In this document: positions 7,887 through 17,446 of the stretch, in pieces | Layout of the letters: the number at the start of each line of letters is the position of its first letter | How positions within the stretch are numbered: position 1 is the stretch's first letter | Assembly (NCBI GenBank): GCA_003225055.1 | Contig: QIAU01000171.1 | Span: 1 to 46,750 of the forward strand | Reading direction: 5' to 3' | From: Acidobacteriota bacterium | GTDB lineage: Bacteria > Acidobacteriota > Terriglobia > Terriglobales > Acidobacteriaceae | DNA: 46,750 bases | Notes under the pieces: model-generated | The model's database searches: none | Seen by the model: the letters and a program-made list of their open reading frames with translations, nothing else | Told to the model about the DNA's origin: nothing | Made by a program: the position numbers and the translations under genes

Positions 7887-8834
7887 ATGGCCATTCAGAA
7901 GACCGAAAAGATCTGGCACAACGGCAAGCTTATTGCCTGGGACGACGCCTGCATCCACGTGATGTCGCATGTGGTCAATTACGGGTCATCGGTATTCGAG
8001 GGCATTCGCTGCTACGCGCTTCCCAACGGCCCGGCCATTTTTCGGGCCAAGGAACACATACAAAGGCTGATCGATTCGGCCAAGATTTATCGCATTGAGG
8101 TTGACTTCACGCGCGACGAGCTGGTCGCCGGCATGCTAGATGTAGTCGGCAAGAATGGCGTATGGCCGTGCTATGTCCGGCCGATTGTTCTGCGGGGTTA
8201 CGGCGAAGCGGGAGTGAATCCGTTCCAGTCGCCGACTGAGGTCTACATCTGCAATTATCCCTGGGGCAAGTATTTGGGCTCAGATGCCGAGCAAGGGGTC
8301 GACGTGTGCGTTTCCAGCTGGACGCGCATAGCGCCTAACACGCTGCCCGCAATGTCGAAGTCCGGCGCCAATTACATGAACTCCCAGCTGATCAAGATGG
8401 AAGCCATCATCGACGGCTATGCGGAGGGCATTGCACTGGATGTGAACGGGTACGTCAGCGAGGGCTCGGGCGAGAACGTATTTGTCGTGCGCAATGGCGT
8501 GCTGCAGACGGCGCCGCTCGGCAACTCGGTGCTGCCGGGAATTACCCGCGATTCAGTCCTGACTATTGCCCGCGATCTTGAAATTTCAGTGGTGGAACAA
8601 GGTATTCCGCGCGAGATGCTCTACCTGGCCGACGAAGTATTCTTCACCGGCACGGCGGCAGAAATCACGCCCATTCGCTCGGTGGACAAGATCAGGGTGG
8701 GCAAAGGCACGATTGGGCCGATCACCAAGAAGGTCCAGAAAGAGTTCTACGGCATCGTCACCGGGGAGAAGGCTGACCGCTTCACTTGGCTGACGCCGGT
8801 GCCGGTCCGCAGCAAACAAACGGTAAGCGTTTAG
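7887..8834 (+). CDS. ilvE: Branched-chain amino acid aminotransferase
   Basis: This fold-type IV PLP enzyme interconverts Val, Leu and Ile with their 2-oxo acids, using glutamate/2-oxoglutarate, in the cytoplasm. It is 315 residues long, usual for the family. The PLP lysine is K158 in PAMSKSGANYMNSQ. Other family signatures are NYGSSVFEGIRCY (31-43), the LDVNGYVSEGSGENVFVV segment, GNSVLPGITRDS and DEVFFTGTAAEITP. GGAG lies 7 nt before the ATG at 7887. The gene stands alone with a long leader (7777-7886). No leader peptide rich in branched-chain codons was recognised. Confidence 0.96.
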   Translation: MAIQKTEKIWHNGKLIAWDDACIHVMSHVVNYGSSVFEGIRCYALPNGPAIFRAKEHIQRLIDSAKIYRIEVDFTRDELVAGMLDVVGKNGVWPCYVRPIVLRGYGEAGVNPFQSPTEVYICNYPWGKYLGSDAEQGVDVCVSSWTRIAPNTLPAMSKSGANYMNSQLIKMEAIIDGYAEGIALDVNGYVSEGSGENVFVVRNGVLQTAPLGNSVLPGITRDSVLTIARDLEISVVEQGIPREMLYLADEVFFTGTAAEITPIRSVDKIRVGKGTIGPITKKVQKEFYGIVTGEKADRFTWLTPVPVRSKQTVSV

Positions 8835-8933
8835 TATTACCGCTCGCTCCAGAATTCGAACGGGCGCTCGACGGCGCCTTTTCGACTTTTGATCACCGGT
8901 TCACCTACCAGCCACAATTACCAAGGAGGAATT

Positions 8934-9473
8934 ATGGCAACACCACACTTGAGTCCGACTCCCGAGTTCGTTCTGGCCTATCGCCAGATGATGCTTGAGG
9001 CCTTCACCAATGAAGTGCAAACCACCAAGAAGGTTTTGGCCGCCATTCCCGATACCAAGCGCGACTACCGTCCTGACCCGAATGCGCGTACGGCATGGGA
9101 ATTGGCGTGGCACCTGGCCGAATGCGATGTCGATTTCCTGGACAGCATAGCGGACTTGAAATTCAGTATGGAGACGGTCGAAAAGAAGGACAAGCCCGGC
9201 ACTGTGGCCGAACTGATCGCCTGGTACGACAAGAACATCACTCGTGCCATGAACCGGGTTCGCAGCTTAAACGCACAGCAACTGCTGACCCCCGTGAACT
9301 TCTTCGGTGTGTTTAATCTGCCTGTCGCGTTCTACCTGGGATTCCTGAACAATCACAGCGTCCATCACCGCGGGGCCCTGGCCACCTATTTGCGGCCCAT
9401 GGGCTCCAAGGTGCCGTCCATCTATGGCGGCAGCTACGACGAGCCATTCCAGCGGCCGAGTAGTGCTGCGTAA
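8934..9473 (+). CDS. DinB-fold (YfiT/DinB-like) four-helix protein
   Basis: The ATG at 8934 follows AAGGAGGA at ideal spacing. The 179-residue product has a DinB-like helical bundle. A first metal-ligand His is in ELAWHLAECD (about residue 60) and later histidines are in NNHSVHHRGAL (about 143-147), giving the usual His triad. Members bind a divalent metal. Some act as thiol-dependent S-transferases, but most are uncharacterised stress-associated proteins. The gene ends 25 bases before an intrinsic terminator. It is read in the same direction as ilvE, 100 bases downstream, and could share its transcript. Confidence 0.85.
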   Translation: MATPHLSPTPEFVLAYRQMMLEAFTNEVQTTKKVLAAIPDTKRDYRPDPNARTAWELAWHLAECDVDFLDSIADLKFSMETVEKKDKPGTVAELIAWYDKNITRAMNRVRSLNAQQLLTPVNFFGVFNLPVAFYLGFLNNHSVHHRGALATYLRPMGSKVPSIYGGSYDEPFQRPSSAA

Positions 9474-9497
9474 GAGCTGTTCAGTGCGGCGCAACCA

Positions 9498-9525
9498 ACG
9501 CCGCCTCTCGTGGGCGGCGTTTTTG
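9498..9525 (+). terminator. Rho-independent terminator after the DinB-like gene
   Basis: An 8-bp perfect stem ACGCCGCC/GGCGGCGT with a 7-nt loop is followed by a T run (GTTTTTG). It is well placed to end the ilvE-dinB transcript. Confidence 0.9.
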
Positions 9526-9734
9526 CTTTGAACAGCAGATTCCTGGGCGCTAAACCGAAGTCGGGCTAAAGCGCCTCGGAATGACAAGATCTTATTTCCC
9601 TGAACCGGTCACCTGCGCAACCTGACACCTGCGACCTCCGGTCCAAGTGGCCATTTGCCGCCATTACTTAGGTCATCTTGGGATAAGTAACGTTTCGCGC
9701 CATGATACAGGCTGCTCCCTGGGGGAAGTGTGCC

Positions 9735-10856
9735 ATGAACATTGATGATCTGCTTCGAATAGCGATGGAGCGGCGCGCCTCCGACTTGCACCTCAAGGTC
9801 GGCAACTACCCGCACTTGCGGATTGATGGCGAACTGACCCCGCTCACTGACCAGCCGCGCGTCAGCGCCGAAGACATGCTCACCATGGCCTTCAGCATGA
9901 TGTCGGCCCGGCAGAAGCAGAAGTTCAAAGAGACAACCGAGATCGACATGGCGTACGGAGTGGCCGGGTTGGGACGCTTCCGTGTGAACGTCTTCCAGCA
10001 GCGCGGAAACGTAGGTCTGGTGTTACGCGTCATTCCGACGAAGATTCGCGCGCTCGATGAACTTTACTTGCCCAAAGTCGTAGAGCAGATTTGCGACATG
10101 CCCCGCGGGCTTGTGCTGGTCACGGGGGTTACGGGTTCCGGCAAATCGACGACCTTGGCCGCCATGGTTGATCGCATCAACTCCATGCGGGCCGAACACA
10201 TCATCACCATCGAGGACCCAATCGAATTCCTGCATCGCGACAAAAAGGGTTACGTCAACCAGCGGGAAGTCGAGGTGGATACGCCTAACTTCTCGTCGGC
10301 ACTACGCGCCTCACTCCGTCAGGACCCGGACGTGATCCTGGTGGGCGAAATGCGCGACCTGGAAACAATCGGCACAGCAGTCCATGCGGCGGAAACCGGC
10401 CACATGGTGTTCTCCACGTTGCACACCCTGGACGCGGTAGAAACGATCAACCGTATCATCGCGGTCTTTCCTCCGCCGGAACAGAAACAGATTCGTTTGC
10501 AGCTAGCGGCAGTGTTGCGGGCGATCATCAGCCAGCGCCTCGTGAAGCGCGCCGACGCCGAGGGCCGCGTGCCTGCGGTCGAGGTCATGATCAACACCGC
10601 GTTTATTCGTGAATGTATTTTGGTGCCGGAAAAGACGCGTTCCATTCGCGACGCGATTGCGGCGGGCACATCGCAATATGGCATGCAGACTTTCGATCAG
10701 TCTCTCTGGGACCTGTTCCAGGCCGCCCTGATCAACTACGAAACCGCACTCGAAAACGCCTCCAACGCCGACGACTTCAAGCTGCGTATGCAAGGCATCG
10801 CATCAACCGCCGACATCTCGCGGCAAGCGATGCAGTCATCCGGCTACGGCCGTTGA
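9735..10856 (+). CDS. pilT: Type IV pilus twitching-motility retraction ATPase PilT
   Basis: PilT hydrolyses ATP at the pilus base in the cytoplasm to depolymerise type IV pili and power twitching. The 373-residue protein has the PAS-like N-terminal domain (ASDLHLKVG), Walker A GVTGSGKSTT, the Asp box IITIEDPIEFLH, Walker B LRQDPDVILVGEMRD and the His box STLHTLDAVETINRII. The AIRNLIRE-type retraction motif region corresponds here to TRSIRDAIAAGTSQYGMQTF. The start at 9735 follows GGGGGAAG, and the product then begins MNIDDLLRIAMERRASDLHL. No other pil genes lie in this window. Confidence 0.95.
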   Translation: MNIDDLLRIAMERRASDLHLKVGNYPHLRIDGELTPLTDQPRVSAEDMLTMAFSMMSARQKQKFKETTEIDMAYGVAGLGRFRVNVFQQRGNVGLVLRVIPTKIRALDELYLPKVVEQICDMPRGLVLVTGVTGSGKSTTLAAMVDRINSMRAEHIITIEDPIEFLHRDKKGYVNQREVEVDTPNFSSALRASLRQDPDVILVGEMRDLETIGTAVHAAETGHMVFSTLHTLDAVETINRIIAVFPPPEQKQIRLQLAAVLRAIISQRLVKRADAEGRVPAVEVMINTAFIRECILVPEKTRSIRDAIAAGTSQYGMQTFDQSLWDLFQAALINYETALENASNADDFKLRMQGIASTADISRQAMQSSGYGR

Positions 10857-10876
10857 GTTTTGCCTCCTGAACACCG

Positions 10877-10901
10877 GGCGCGCGCAAGCGCGCCTTTTTT
10901 T
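10877..10901 (+). terminator. Rho-independent terminator after pilT
   Basis: A 7-bp perfect stem GGCGCGC/GCGCGCC with a GCAA tetraloop is directly followed by seven T residues. It starts about 20 bases after the pilT stop. Confidence 0.95.
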
Positions 10902-11006
10902 GTTTAACTACGGAGACACGGAGGAAGATTTTTCATATTTTTCCTCGGCGGACTCTGTGGCTCCGTCGCGGTGGATTTTCGTTACTCGTAGCAGTAAGGT
11001 GTTCTC

Positions 11007-11540
11007 ATGGCTCTACGGCGGCCACCAAAAACCTACACCGAGAACGAGCTGTACGAATACGCAGTCGGAGCTCTCTCCCGGCGCATGCGCACCGTGGCCG
11101 AGCTTAAGCGATTGCTACGACAGCGGGTGGAATCGGAAACGGGGCTTGGGCAGACACTGGTGGAGCTTGTTATCCGCCGACTTAAGGATCAGGGCTACCT
11201 GAACGATTCCGCGTACGCGGCGACCTATTCGTCTTTGCGTCGGGATAATGAGAAGTTCGGCCGGATGCGGGTGATCACCGATCTGAAGGCCAAGGGGGTG
11301 CACGGCGAGATAATCGAGCAAGCGGTCTCCTCAGCGTATGATGAAGTCAATGAAGAAAAACAGGCCCGAGCTTATTTGAAGCGAAAACGTCTGCGAAAAC
11401 CCGAGAACCAAAAAGAAGCCGCTCGCATTTTTCGTAATCTGGCGCGCGCCGGTTTTGGGGCGAGTACAATTCTCAGGATTTTGAAGAAATGGGATGTGGA
11501 GGAAGAGACGTTGAGCGCGCTGGAGAGCGAAAGCGGTTAG
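11007..11540 (+). CDS. recX: Regulatory protein RecX
   Basis: The 177-residue protein is of RecX type, binding RecA filaments and limiting recombinase activity in the cytoplasm. It shows the three-helix repeat layout: YEYAVGALSRRMRTVAELKRL, VIRRLKDQGYLNDSAYAATY and, after a Lys/Arg-rich linker, RIFRNLARAGFGASTILRIL. The RTVAELKRLL and GYLNDSAYA segments are typical. recA is not adjacent in this window, unlike in many bacteria. A weak hairpin (11561-11581) follows the gene. Confidence 0.88.
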   Translation: MALRRPPKTYTENELYEYAVGALSRRMRTVAELKRLLRQRVESETGLGQTLVELVIRRLKDQGYLNDSAYAATYSSLRRDNEKFGRMRVITDLKAKGVHGEIIEQAVSSAYDEVNEEKQARAYLKRKRLRKPENQKEAARIFRNLARAGFGASTILRILKKWDVEEETLSALESESG

Positions 11541-11560
11541 TGGATTTCGCGATCTTCCTT

Positions 11561-11584
11561 CGGTTGAGCTGCCTTCAACCGTTT
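11561..11584 (+). terminator. Possible weak terminator after recX
   Basis: CGGTTGA (11561-11567) and TCAACCG (11575-11581) form a perfect 7-bp stem with a 7-nt loop, followed by only three T residues. It lies 20 bases after the recX stop. Confidence 0.45.
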
Positions 11585-11603
11585 CCCGGCACCGTTGAGA
11601 GTG

Positions 11604-12112
11604 TCACTTGAGTGGCGGGTCCGCGACAAAACCATGTTCCAGCCCGTAGGGGCGAAAGAAATTCAACTTCCAAATATATTTCGGATCGTAATCAATCCGA
11701 GGTCTCCGTAGAAACGCCAGAAATTCTTCTTGGAAGCTACCTACGTTTGTGATGATGTTCGGCCTGCGATTGATGTAAGCATTGGTCATTGGCTTCTGGG
11801 AGATGCCGACCGTCAAGGCGCCATACCCTTGCCTGCCACGCAAAACCCTTTGTGTGTTTCTGGTTCATCCATTTTGTGAGGCACCCTTCAAGAGTTGTAC
11901 GGCCTTCGCCAGCGGGATGGCTGCAGGTGGGGAAAGGAGGATGCGGGCGTGGTCTCCTGTTCCACCGACGAGGAGGGCTTGGAATCCCTTTTTCCGGTCA
12001 ACCCCACCCCAAAATGCCCCGAGCTGTGCCTGAATCGTGGCAGCGATGAGCTTGCGACCCCCTTCGTTGAGAACACGCAATGTGCGAGGCTCGAAAGCCA
12101 GGTGTGTGGCAT
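11604..12112 (-). pseudogene. Decayed IS200-like / REP-associated Y1 transposase
   Basis: Three minus-strand frames join to give one Y1-transposase-like protein. The N-terminal part MPHTWLSSLAHCVFSTK starts at 12112. A second frame (12080-11865) carries GGTGDHARILLS and PAAIPLAKAVQLLKG, with the family's usual HxH pair changed to HAR. A third frame carries GYGALTVGISQ, SFQEEFLAFLRR and IDYDPKYIW, which is the normal C-terminus. Between the second and third frames the residues KGFAWQ appear out of frame. At least two or three frameshifts are needed, so the gene is dead. The catalytic Tyr region (normally near a YI..Q..HHR segment) reads AYINRRPNIITNV and has lost the His pair. No element ends were identified. 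Confidence 0.82.
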
Positions 12113-12293
12113 GTGATTTCAGGCGTCCCCCCGGCTTACGGCGGTAATCCCACGGCCAATTAAATACCCTGAACTCGCAAGAACATCGTGGTGCGCCAAC
12201 GCGCTTCCCATATTGGGCAGGCTCGCGATGTTAAAATGACGAGTTGTAATCTCCACAAAATTGGCCTTCTAGATAAAAGGTGCGCGCATCCGT

Positions 12294-15239
12294 ATGCTTT
12301 CCGGATCCCAGATTCGGCGCAAATTTCTGGATTATTTTGTCCAGCACGGGCACGAAGCGGTTCATTCTTCGTCCCTCGTTCCGGCGAACGATCGCACTCT
12401 GCTGTTCACCAACGCCGGGATGAATCAGTTCAAAGACGTGTTCCTGGGCCTGGAGAAACGCGACTACTCTCGAGCAACCACCTCGCAAAAATGCGTGCGC
12501 GCCGGTGGTAAGCACAATGACCTCGGGAACGTAGGCTTCACTAATCGCCACCACACGTTCTTCGAGATGCTGGGCAACTTTTCCTTTGGCGATTACTTCA
12601 AGAAAGACGCCATCGCCTTCGCCTGGGAATTGATCACCTCACCCCAGTGGTTCGGCATTCCGAAAGACAAGCTCTTCGTGACCATCTTCAAGGGTGAAGG
12701 CGGCGTGCCTCGCGACCAGGAGGCCTACAACCTGTGGCTCGGGCAAGGTGTCCGGAAGGAGCGGATTTTCGAGTTCGGTACCAAGGATAACTTCTGGCAA
12801 ATGGGCGACACCGGTCCCTGCGGGCCATGCAGCGAGATTCACTATGACATGGGCGCGGTCGCGTCGGACCAGGGACACACCGACTGCGCTTTCGGCTGCG
12901 ATTGCGGTCGGTACGTCGAAATTTGGAACCTGGTGTTCATGCAGTTCGATCGGGACGCGTCGGGCAAGCTCAATCCGCTGCCCAAGCCGTCGATTGATAC
13001 GGGAGCGGGGCTGGAACGGCTGACGGCGGTACTGCAGGGAAAAATTTCCAATTACCAGACGGACCTTTTCGTCCCGCTGATCAATCGAGCGGCGGAGTTG
13101 GCCGGGGCCTCGCTTAAGAAGGAACTCGATAAGGAGGCGCATTCAAAGTCCGCGGCTTCGCTGCGCGTAATCGCCGATCATTCTCGGGCGGCAACGTTCC
13201 TGATTTCGGACGGCGTGTTGCCGTCCAATGAAGGCCGTGGCTACGTTTTGCGCAAGATCATCCGCCGCGCAATTACCCACGGACGGCTGCTCGGCCAGAC
13301 AAAGCCGTTTCTTTCCCAGATGGTATTCGCTGTGCGCGATCTCATGCAGGATGCCTATCCTGAGTTGAAAGAGAACGTGGACCGGGTCTCAAGAGCTGTT
13401 CATGTAGAAGAGACTCGTTTCGTTCACACTCTTGAACTTGGATTAAAACGATTGGAAGAGGACTTTGAACAAACTAAGCACCATCAATTTCAGGAATATC
13501 TAGCTGGGCTTCTGGAAAAGAATAGTTTGGCTCCCGTCGAACCCCTCGAGGTAATTCAGAAGCTGCGTTCGAAGTTTAAGCCCGGGATCGACGATAAGAC
13601 CGACGAAGGTCGGAGAGCGCTTTATCGGGATTTCTTTCACTACGTGAATGAGCCGCAAGAGAGGAAACCTAATGACAGCCCCAATCAGCAAATCGCTGGA
13701 ATGAGGCGAATCGCTGCAAACTTCAGGCCCACCTATCCAGGCATTCAAGGCTTCAAGCTCTATGACACCTTCGGCATGCCGCTGGATTTCATGCAGGATG
13801 CGGCGCGTGACCAGGGAATCACCTTTGATCAGGAAGGCTTTGAGCGGGCGCTGGCCGATCAGCGCGAGCGTGCGCGCGCGTCCTGGAAGGGTGCTGCGAA
13901 GCAAACCGCGAACCCTGCTTATCAGAAGCTGCCGACGTCTGTTTTCGAGGGCTACCGTCAGACGCGATCGGAAAACTGCGAGGTGCTGGCCATCATCAAG
14001 GCTGGACAAGGCGCGCAGGAACTGAAGCCTAGCGACGAGGGCGAGATCATCCTCGACCACACGTCTTTCTACTCCGAAGCCGGCGGGCAGGTCGGCGACC
14101 GCGGGTGGCTTTACAGCGAAGATCACAACACGGTTGTCGCGGAAGTCCTGGGCTGCTATTACCCGATCCAGGGGGTGCGCTCTCACCAAGTCATTGCCAA
14201 GCAACCCATCCACGTTGCTGACAAAGTGGATGCGGTGGTGAACCGCGAGATCCGCGAGGCCACAATGCGGAATCACACAGCCACCCACCTTCTCCATGCT
14301 GGGCTGCGCGAAGTTTTGGGCAAGCATGTGAAGCAGGCAGGTTCGCTGGTCGATCCCGGACACCTGCGCTTTGACTTCTCGCACTTCACTCGAGTAGAAG
14401 ACGAGGAGTTGCAGGACATCGAAGACCTGATCAACAAGCAAGTCCTGCGCAACGAGAAGGTGCAGGTCATCGAGAATGTTCCCATCGATGTCGCCATCAA
14501 TGAATACAAGGCTATGGCGCTGTTCGGCGAGAAATATGGCGATAAGGTGCGGGTCATCAAGATCGGCGATTTCTCTACCGAGCTCTGCGGCGGCACGCAC
14601 ACCGGCGCCACCGGCGAGATTGGGTTGATCAAGATCCTCAAAGAGGGCAGCGTGTCGTCGGGAGTGCGGAGGGTGGAGGCGGTGAGCGGCGAGGGATCGC
14701 TCCAGCATTTCAGGCAAGATCACCAACTGGAAAGCGTGGTGGCCAGCCTGGCGGCTCCTTCCGCTGTCGCTTCGCCTGCTGAGGCTTTGAAGGCCGAACT
14801 CGATAAACGCGAAGCCGAGATTAAGCGTCTGCAGCGGGAACTAGATCAGGCGCGCATGAAGTCGGCGTCATCGTCCGTTACCACACTGAACGAAAAGATC
14901 AAAGACATTCGTGGCGTCAAAGTGCTGGCGTACCGCGTCGACAACCTGGAGCGCGGCCAAATGCGGACTTTGATTGACCAACTGCGTGACAAGCTGGGGT
15001 CGGGTGTGGTGGTGCTGGGATCGGCGAGCGATGGTCGGGTGGCTTTGATTGTGGGGGTCACGAAGGACCTGACCTCGCGCATCCAAGCCGGAAAAGTTAT
15101 TGGACCGGTAGCGCAACGCGTCGGCGGCAAAGGTGGCGGCCGCCCGGATATGGCCGAAGCCGGCGGGAACGATCCTTCGGCGCTGGACTCGGCGCTCGCC
15201 GAGGTGTATACGGTCGTGGATTCGCTGCTGGGGAAATAG
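12294..15239 (+). CDS. alaS: Alanyl-tRNA synthetase with an internal insertion
   Basis: This class II synthetase charges tRNA-Ala with alanine and edits mischarged Ser/Gly in the cytoplasm. At 981 residues it is about 100 longer than the usual 875-880. The catalytic domain is clear ([54 protein letters not shown]). The editing domain has HTATHLLH and [13 protein letters not shown] metal-binding motifs. The C-Ala domain ends with [15 protein letters not shown]. Extra residues (about 390-480) lie between KRLEEDF and [16 protein letters not shown], where other AlaS proteins have a short linker. Their DNA (about 13465-13735) looks less GC-rich and has different codon use. The frame stays open throughout. 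The start MLSGSQIRR fits family N-termini. Confidence 0.97.
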   Translation: MLSGSQIRRKFLDYFVQHGHEAVHSSSLVPANDRTLLFTNAGMNQFKDVFLGLEKRDYSRATTSQKCVRAGGKHNDLGNVGFTNRHHTFFEMLGNFSFGDYFKKDAIAFAWELITSPQWFGIPKDKLFVTIFKGEGGVPRDQEAYNLWLGQGVRKERIFEFGTKDNFWQMGDTGPCGPCSEIHYDMGAVASDQGHTDCAFGCDCGRYVEIWNLVFMQFDRDASGKLNPLPKPSIDTGAGLERLTAVLQGKISNYQTDLFVPLINRAAELAGASLKKELDKEAHSKSAASLRVIADHSRAATFLISDGVLPSNEGRGYVLRKIIRRAITHGRLLGQTKPFLSQMVFAVRDLMQDAYPELKENVDRVSRAVHVEETRFVHTLELGLKRLEEDFEQTKHHQFQEYLAGLLEKNSLAPVEPLEVIQKLRSKFKPGIDDKTDEGRRALYRDFFHYVNEPQERKPNDSPNQQIAGMRRIAANFRPTYPGIQGFKLYDTFGMPLDFMQDAARDQGITFDQEGFERALADQRERARASWKGAAKQTANPAYQKLPTSVFEGYRQTRSENCEVLAIIKAGQGAQELKPSDEGEIILDHTSFYSEAGGQVGDRGWLYSEDHNTVVAEVLGCYYPIQGVRSHQVIAKQPIHVADKVDAVVNREIREATMRNHTATHLLHAGLREVLGKHVKQAGSLVDPGHLRFDFSHFTRVEDEELQDIEDLINKQVLRNEKVQVIENVPIDVAINEYKAMALFGEKYGDKVRVIKIGDFSTELCGGTHTGATGEIGLIKILKEGSVSSGVRRVEAVSGEGSLQHFRQDHQLESVVASLAAPSAVASPAEALKAELDKREAEIKRLQRELDQARMKSASSSVTTLNEKIKDIRGVKVLAYRVDNLERGQMRTLIDQLRDKLGSGVVVLGSASDGRVALIVGVTKDLTSRIQAGKVIGPVAQRVGGKGGGRPDMAEAGGNDPSALDSALAEVYTVVDSLLGK

Positions 15240-15289
15240 CTCGCAATCCTTGTGAGTTCTGCAACCTGGGAATGCCTTGCTACGATACA

Positions 15290-15425
15290 GTTCGACGAAG
15301 CGGGTTCTTCGACTTGGGGACCATTCGTAAGCGAATCGACCCGCCAGGGTGACAGAAATTTGGTGCGCCTGAGCCCCCGACTCCGCATTTGCTCGCTGCG
15401 CGAGCTCAAGCTGCGCTCAGGATGA
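15290..15425. repeat. Degenerate intergenic repeat sequence
   Basis: The segment between alaS and the STAS-like gene ends in GCTGCGCTCAGGATGACAG. It resembles short intergenic pieces elsewhere in the window (for example near 37645-37690 and 46370-46390, CTCAAGATGACG). It appears to be a family of dispersed non-coding repeats; copy number cannot be judged from this window. Confidence 0.4.
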
Positions 15426-15454
15426 CAGACTTCAAGAGAGCAGGGAGCCCCCGC

Positions 15455-15817
15455 ATGGAAGAGCGTATTCGCTTTGTTACCCATCAGGGCCATCCGATCT
15501 TGTTCGTTGACTTCTCTCACTGCCGAGCGGTAGAGATTCTGAGGTTGTTGCCCGAAATCCAGGAGCTCATAACATCCCAGCCGCGCAACTCTGTGCTGGC
15601 TCTCGGCGATTTTAGCGGCGCCGAAGTGCGGCGCGAAGTAGCCGACCGTATTAAGGAAACGCTCGTTTTCGACCGGCCACATATCAAGCGCTCGGCCCTG
15701 GTCGGGGTTGACAAGGTCCCTAAGGTCTTCCTGGATTCATTCAGGACTTTCTCTCAGCGCGAGCTTCCCGTTTTCAAGACACGTGATGAAGCTATGGATT
15801 GGCTGGTGAAAGAATAG
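15455..15817 (+). CDS. STAS/SpoIIAA-like small protein
   Basis: A 120-residue cytoplasmic protein with FVDFSHCRAVEILRLLPEIQ, SVLALGDFSG and KTRDEAMDWLVKE. This is the alternating beta/alpha pattern of SpoIIAA-like (STAS-fold) proteins found singly in many environmental genomes. It ends with the typical 'F.TRDEA.DWLV' tail. The ATG at 15455 follows AGGGAG and gives the domain start directly; the frame is open 22 codons upstream through an intergenic repeat. No anti-sigma partner is next to it. Role unknown. Confidence 0.75.
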   Translation: MEERIRFVTHQGHPILFVDFSHCRAVEILRLLPEIQELITSQPRNSVLALGDFSGAEVRREVADRIKETLVFDRPHIKRSALVGVDKVPKVFLDSFRTFSQRELPVFKTRDEAMDWLVKE

Positions 15818-15859
15818 TACCCGGTGACCGAGTACCCAGTACCCAGAAAGAACTCGGGA

Positions 15860-16972
15860 CTAGCTTTTCCACTTCAGCGTGACTGGGCCCGTGATCGGGT
15901 GGCGAAACTCCCCGCCGGTGCGAAGTGATTCCAAATACGCCTGCTTGAGCTGGAAATACCACTTGGCGGGACGGTCTGCATCATCGATCAGCATGAGGTG
16001 CGGGTTGTGCCTCAGGCCTTCGGCCTGTTTCTCCATGGTATGGCGATCTTGCTCGACGAATTTGGCGAAGACATACTTCAGCAGTTCCGGGCCGAAAGGC
16101 AGCCAGCGGAAGAGATTCCAGGCGGCGACCACATCGATGCGGCAATGGCTGCGGGTGATCGGCGTCACCGTGGTCAAACTCGAGAACCAGTACTTCCCTG
16201 CCCGGATGGTCTCCTGGCGCAGGTTGGGGAGCATGAAATCGATTGTGGTGGTGATGGATTCCGCGTCGGCGTAAAGCTGCACGAGCTTGTAGGGAGCACT
16301 GTTGGATGACGGCGTGTGGGCGCTCATGCGGAAGCCGTAAGGGATTGGCTCGAAGGCCTTCTGCTTTTCGTGGATGCTGTGACGGGTGCGCCACCACCAC
16401 GCCTGATGAACAAAAGGCCCATGCGCCGGGTCCATCAGGCCGATGATGCCGTGATCCACGCTGACCGGCATGTCGGCCGTCAGATAGGCAAGCTTGAATT
16501 TATCCGTGAAGGTCGGAACACGCGGAGCGGAAATCCGCGGCTCGGCAGCTTTGGTTGCCCCCGCCCCGGCAGGCGCGGGCTCGGGCACGAAAACCCAGAT
16601 GTAATCATCTCTTTCCTGACAAGCAAGGCTGCCGGCATAGATGCGATCGATTTTCAGATTCTGGCCCGCCGTGAGCGATGGAATCTCGCGACACTGACCT
16701 GTGTGCGCATCAAACTTCCAACCGTGATAACTGCATTCCACGAGCTGGCCGTCGAAGCTGCCGCAGGAAAGCGGCATGCCGCGGTGCGGACAAGCATCGC
16801 GCAACGCAAAAGCCCGACCCTGCGCGTCGCGACCGATGACCAATGGAGTTTCGAGCAGCAGGGCCTTGGCCAGCTTGCGGCGCCGCACGCGCTCGCTGGG
16901 CAGGGCACGATACCAGAAGCCGAAGAGCATCAGGGAATCGGGTGCTTGGCACTGTAGGGGGGAGTCCTTCAT
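15860..16972 (-). CDS. Rieske [2Fe-2S] ring-hydroxylating oxygenase, alpha-subunit type
   Basis: A 370-residue non-heme iron oxygenase. The Rieske cluster ligands are Cys61-Pro-His63 (CPHRGMPLSCG) and Cys80-Ser-Tyr-His83 (ECSYHGWKFD). The catalytic domain has the D/E-x2-H-x4-H type iron site in VDHGIIGLMDPAHGPFVHQ. Such enzymes need an external reductase and ferredoxin; none is adjacent. Aromatic-ring hydroxylation or demethylation is the family role; substrate is unknown. The gene is convergent with the STAS-like gene and monocistronic. Start at the ATG at 16972. Confidence 0.88.
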   Translation of the reverse strand: MKDSPLQCQAPDSLMLFGFWYRALPSERVRRRKLAKALLLETPLVIGRDAQGRAFALRDACPHRGMPLSCGSFDGQLVECSYHGWKFDAHTGQCREIPSLTAGQNLKIDRIYAGSLACQERDDYIWVFVPEPAPAGAGATKAAEPRISAPRVPTFTDKFKLAYLTADMPVSVDHGIIGLMDPAHGPFVHQAWWWRTRHSIHEKQKAFEPIPYGFRMSAHTPSSNSAPYKLVQLYADAESITTTIDFMLPNLRQETIRAGKYWFSSLTTVTPITRSHCRIDVVAAWNLFRWLPFGPELLKYVFAKFVEQDRHTMEKQAEGLRHNPHLMLIDDADRPAKWYFQLKQAYLESLRTGGEFRHPITGPVTLKWKS

Positions 16973-17446
16973 TCGATGTGTTCTTGTTTCGGCCGTCCCG
17001 CCGGGACTTTGTTCCTTTTAGACATAGATAGCCATTGAAGTGGCGGGGCCATCTTCAATCGGCCCTATCGACCTGACCGTTGATTGACTCGACCGCAGCA
17101 GCGCCAGCGCTGCTGCTGCTGCCTGCCGCCTGCCTGCGAGCTTACGCTCGCCCGGCATGTCGACATCTGTGCAGAAATCGTTCCCATCCGCCGCGCCCTA
17201 CTATAACAGCGCCGGCGGCGGGCTGACACGACAAGTAACTGTTACCTCCGCCGTTTGGGCTTGGAAGATAGATGGTTTATTTCCAGAAACTTACCGCGAT
17301 TACTGCAATGGTTCTATGGCCTTTGGATAGATTGCCGACATCTTCCCAGCGACCTATAATCGGAGCACTCTGGTAGACATTCTCCGTCAGGTTTCCGGGT
17401 AGGTAGCGCAGGGGCAAGTTGCGCCTGCGTGGGAGCTTATTCCGGA
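16973..17446. other. Divergent intergenic region with a strong promoter
   Basis: About 470 bases lie between the Rieske gene (leftward) and the transglycosylase gene (rightward). It contains CAGCAGCGCC and GCGCTGCTGCTGCTG near 17095-17125, able to fold, and the promoter listed separately. No open frame with recognisable motifs was seen. Confidence 0.5.
17332..17360 (+). promoter_or_regulatory. Sigma-70-type promoter for the lytic transglycosylase gene
   Basis: TTGCCG (17332-17337), a 17-nt spacer, and a perfect TATAAT (17355-17360). Transcription would start near 17367, giving an 80-base leader before the ATG at 17447. Confidence 0.7.

Noticed and set aside
13500-14726. 408-residue minus-strand open frame
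   Set aside because: It is fully antisense to well-conserved alaS, has no recognisable motif, and arises from GC-rich codon structure.
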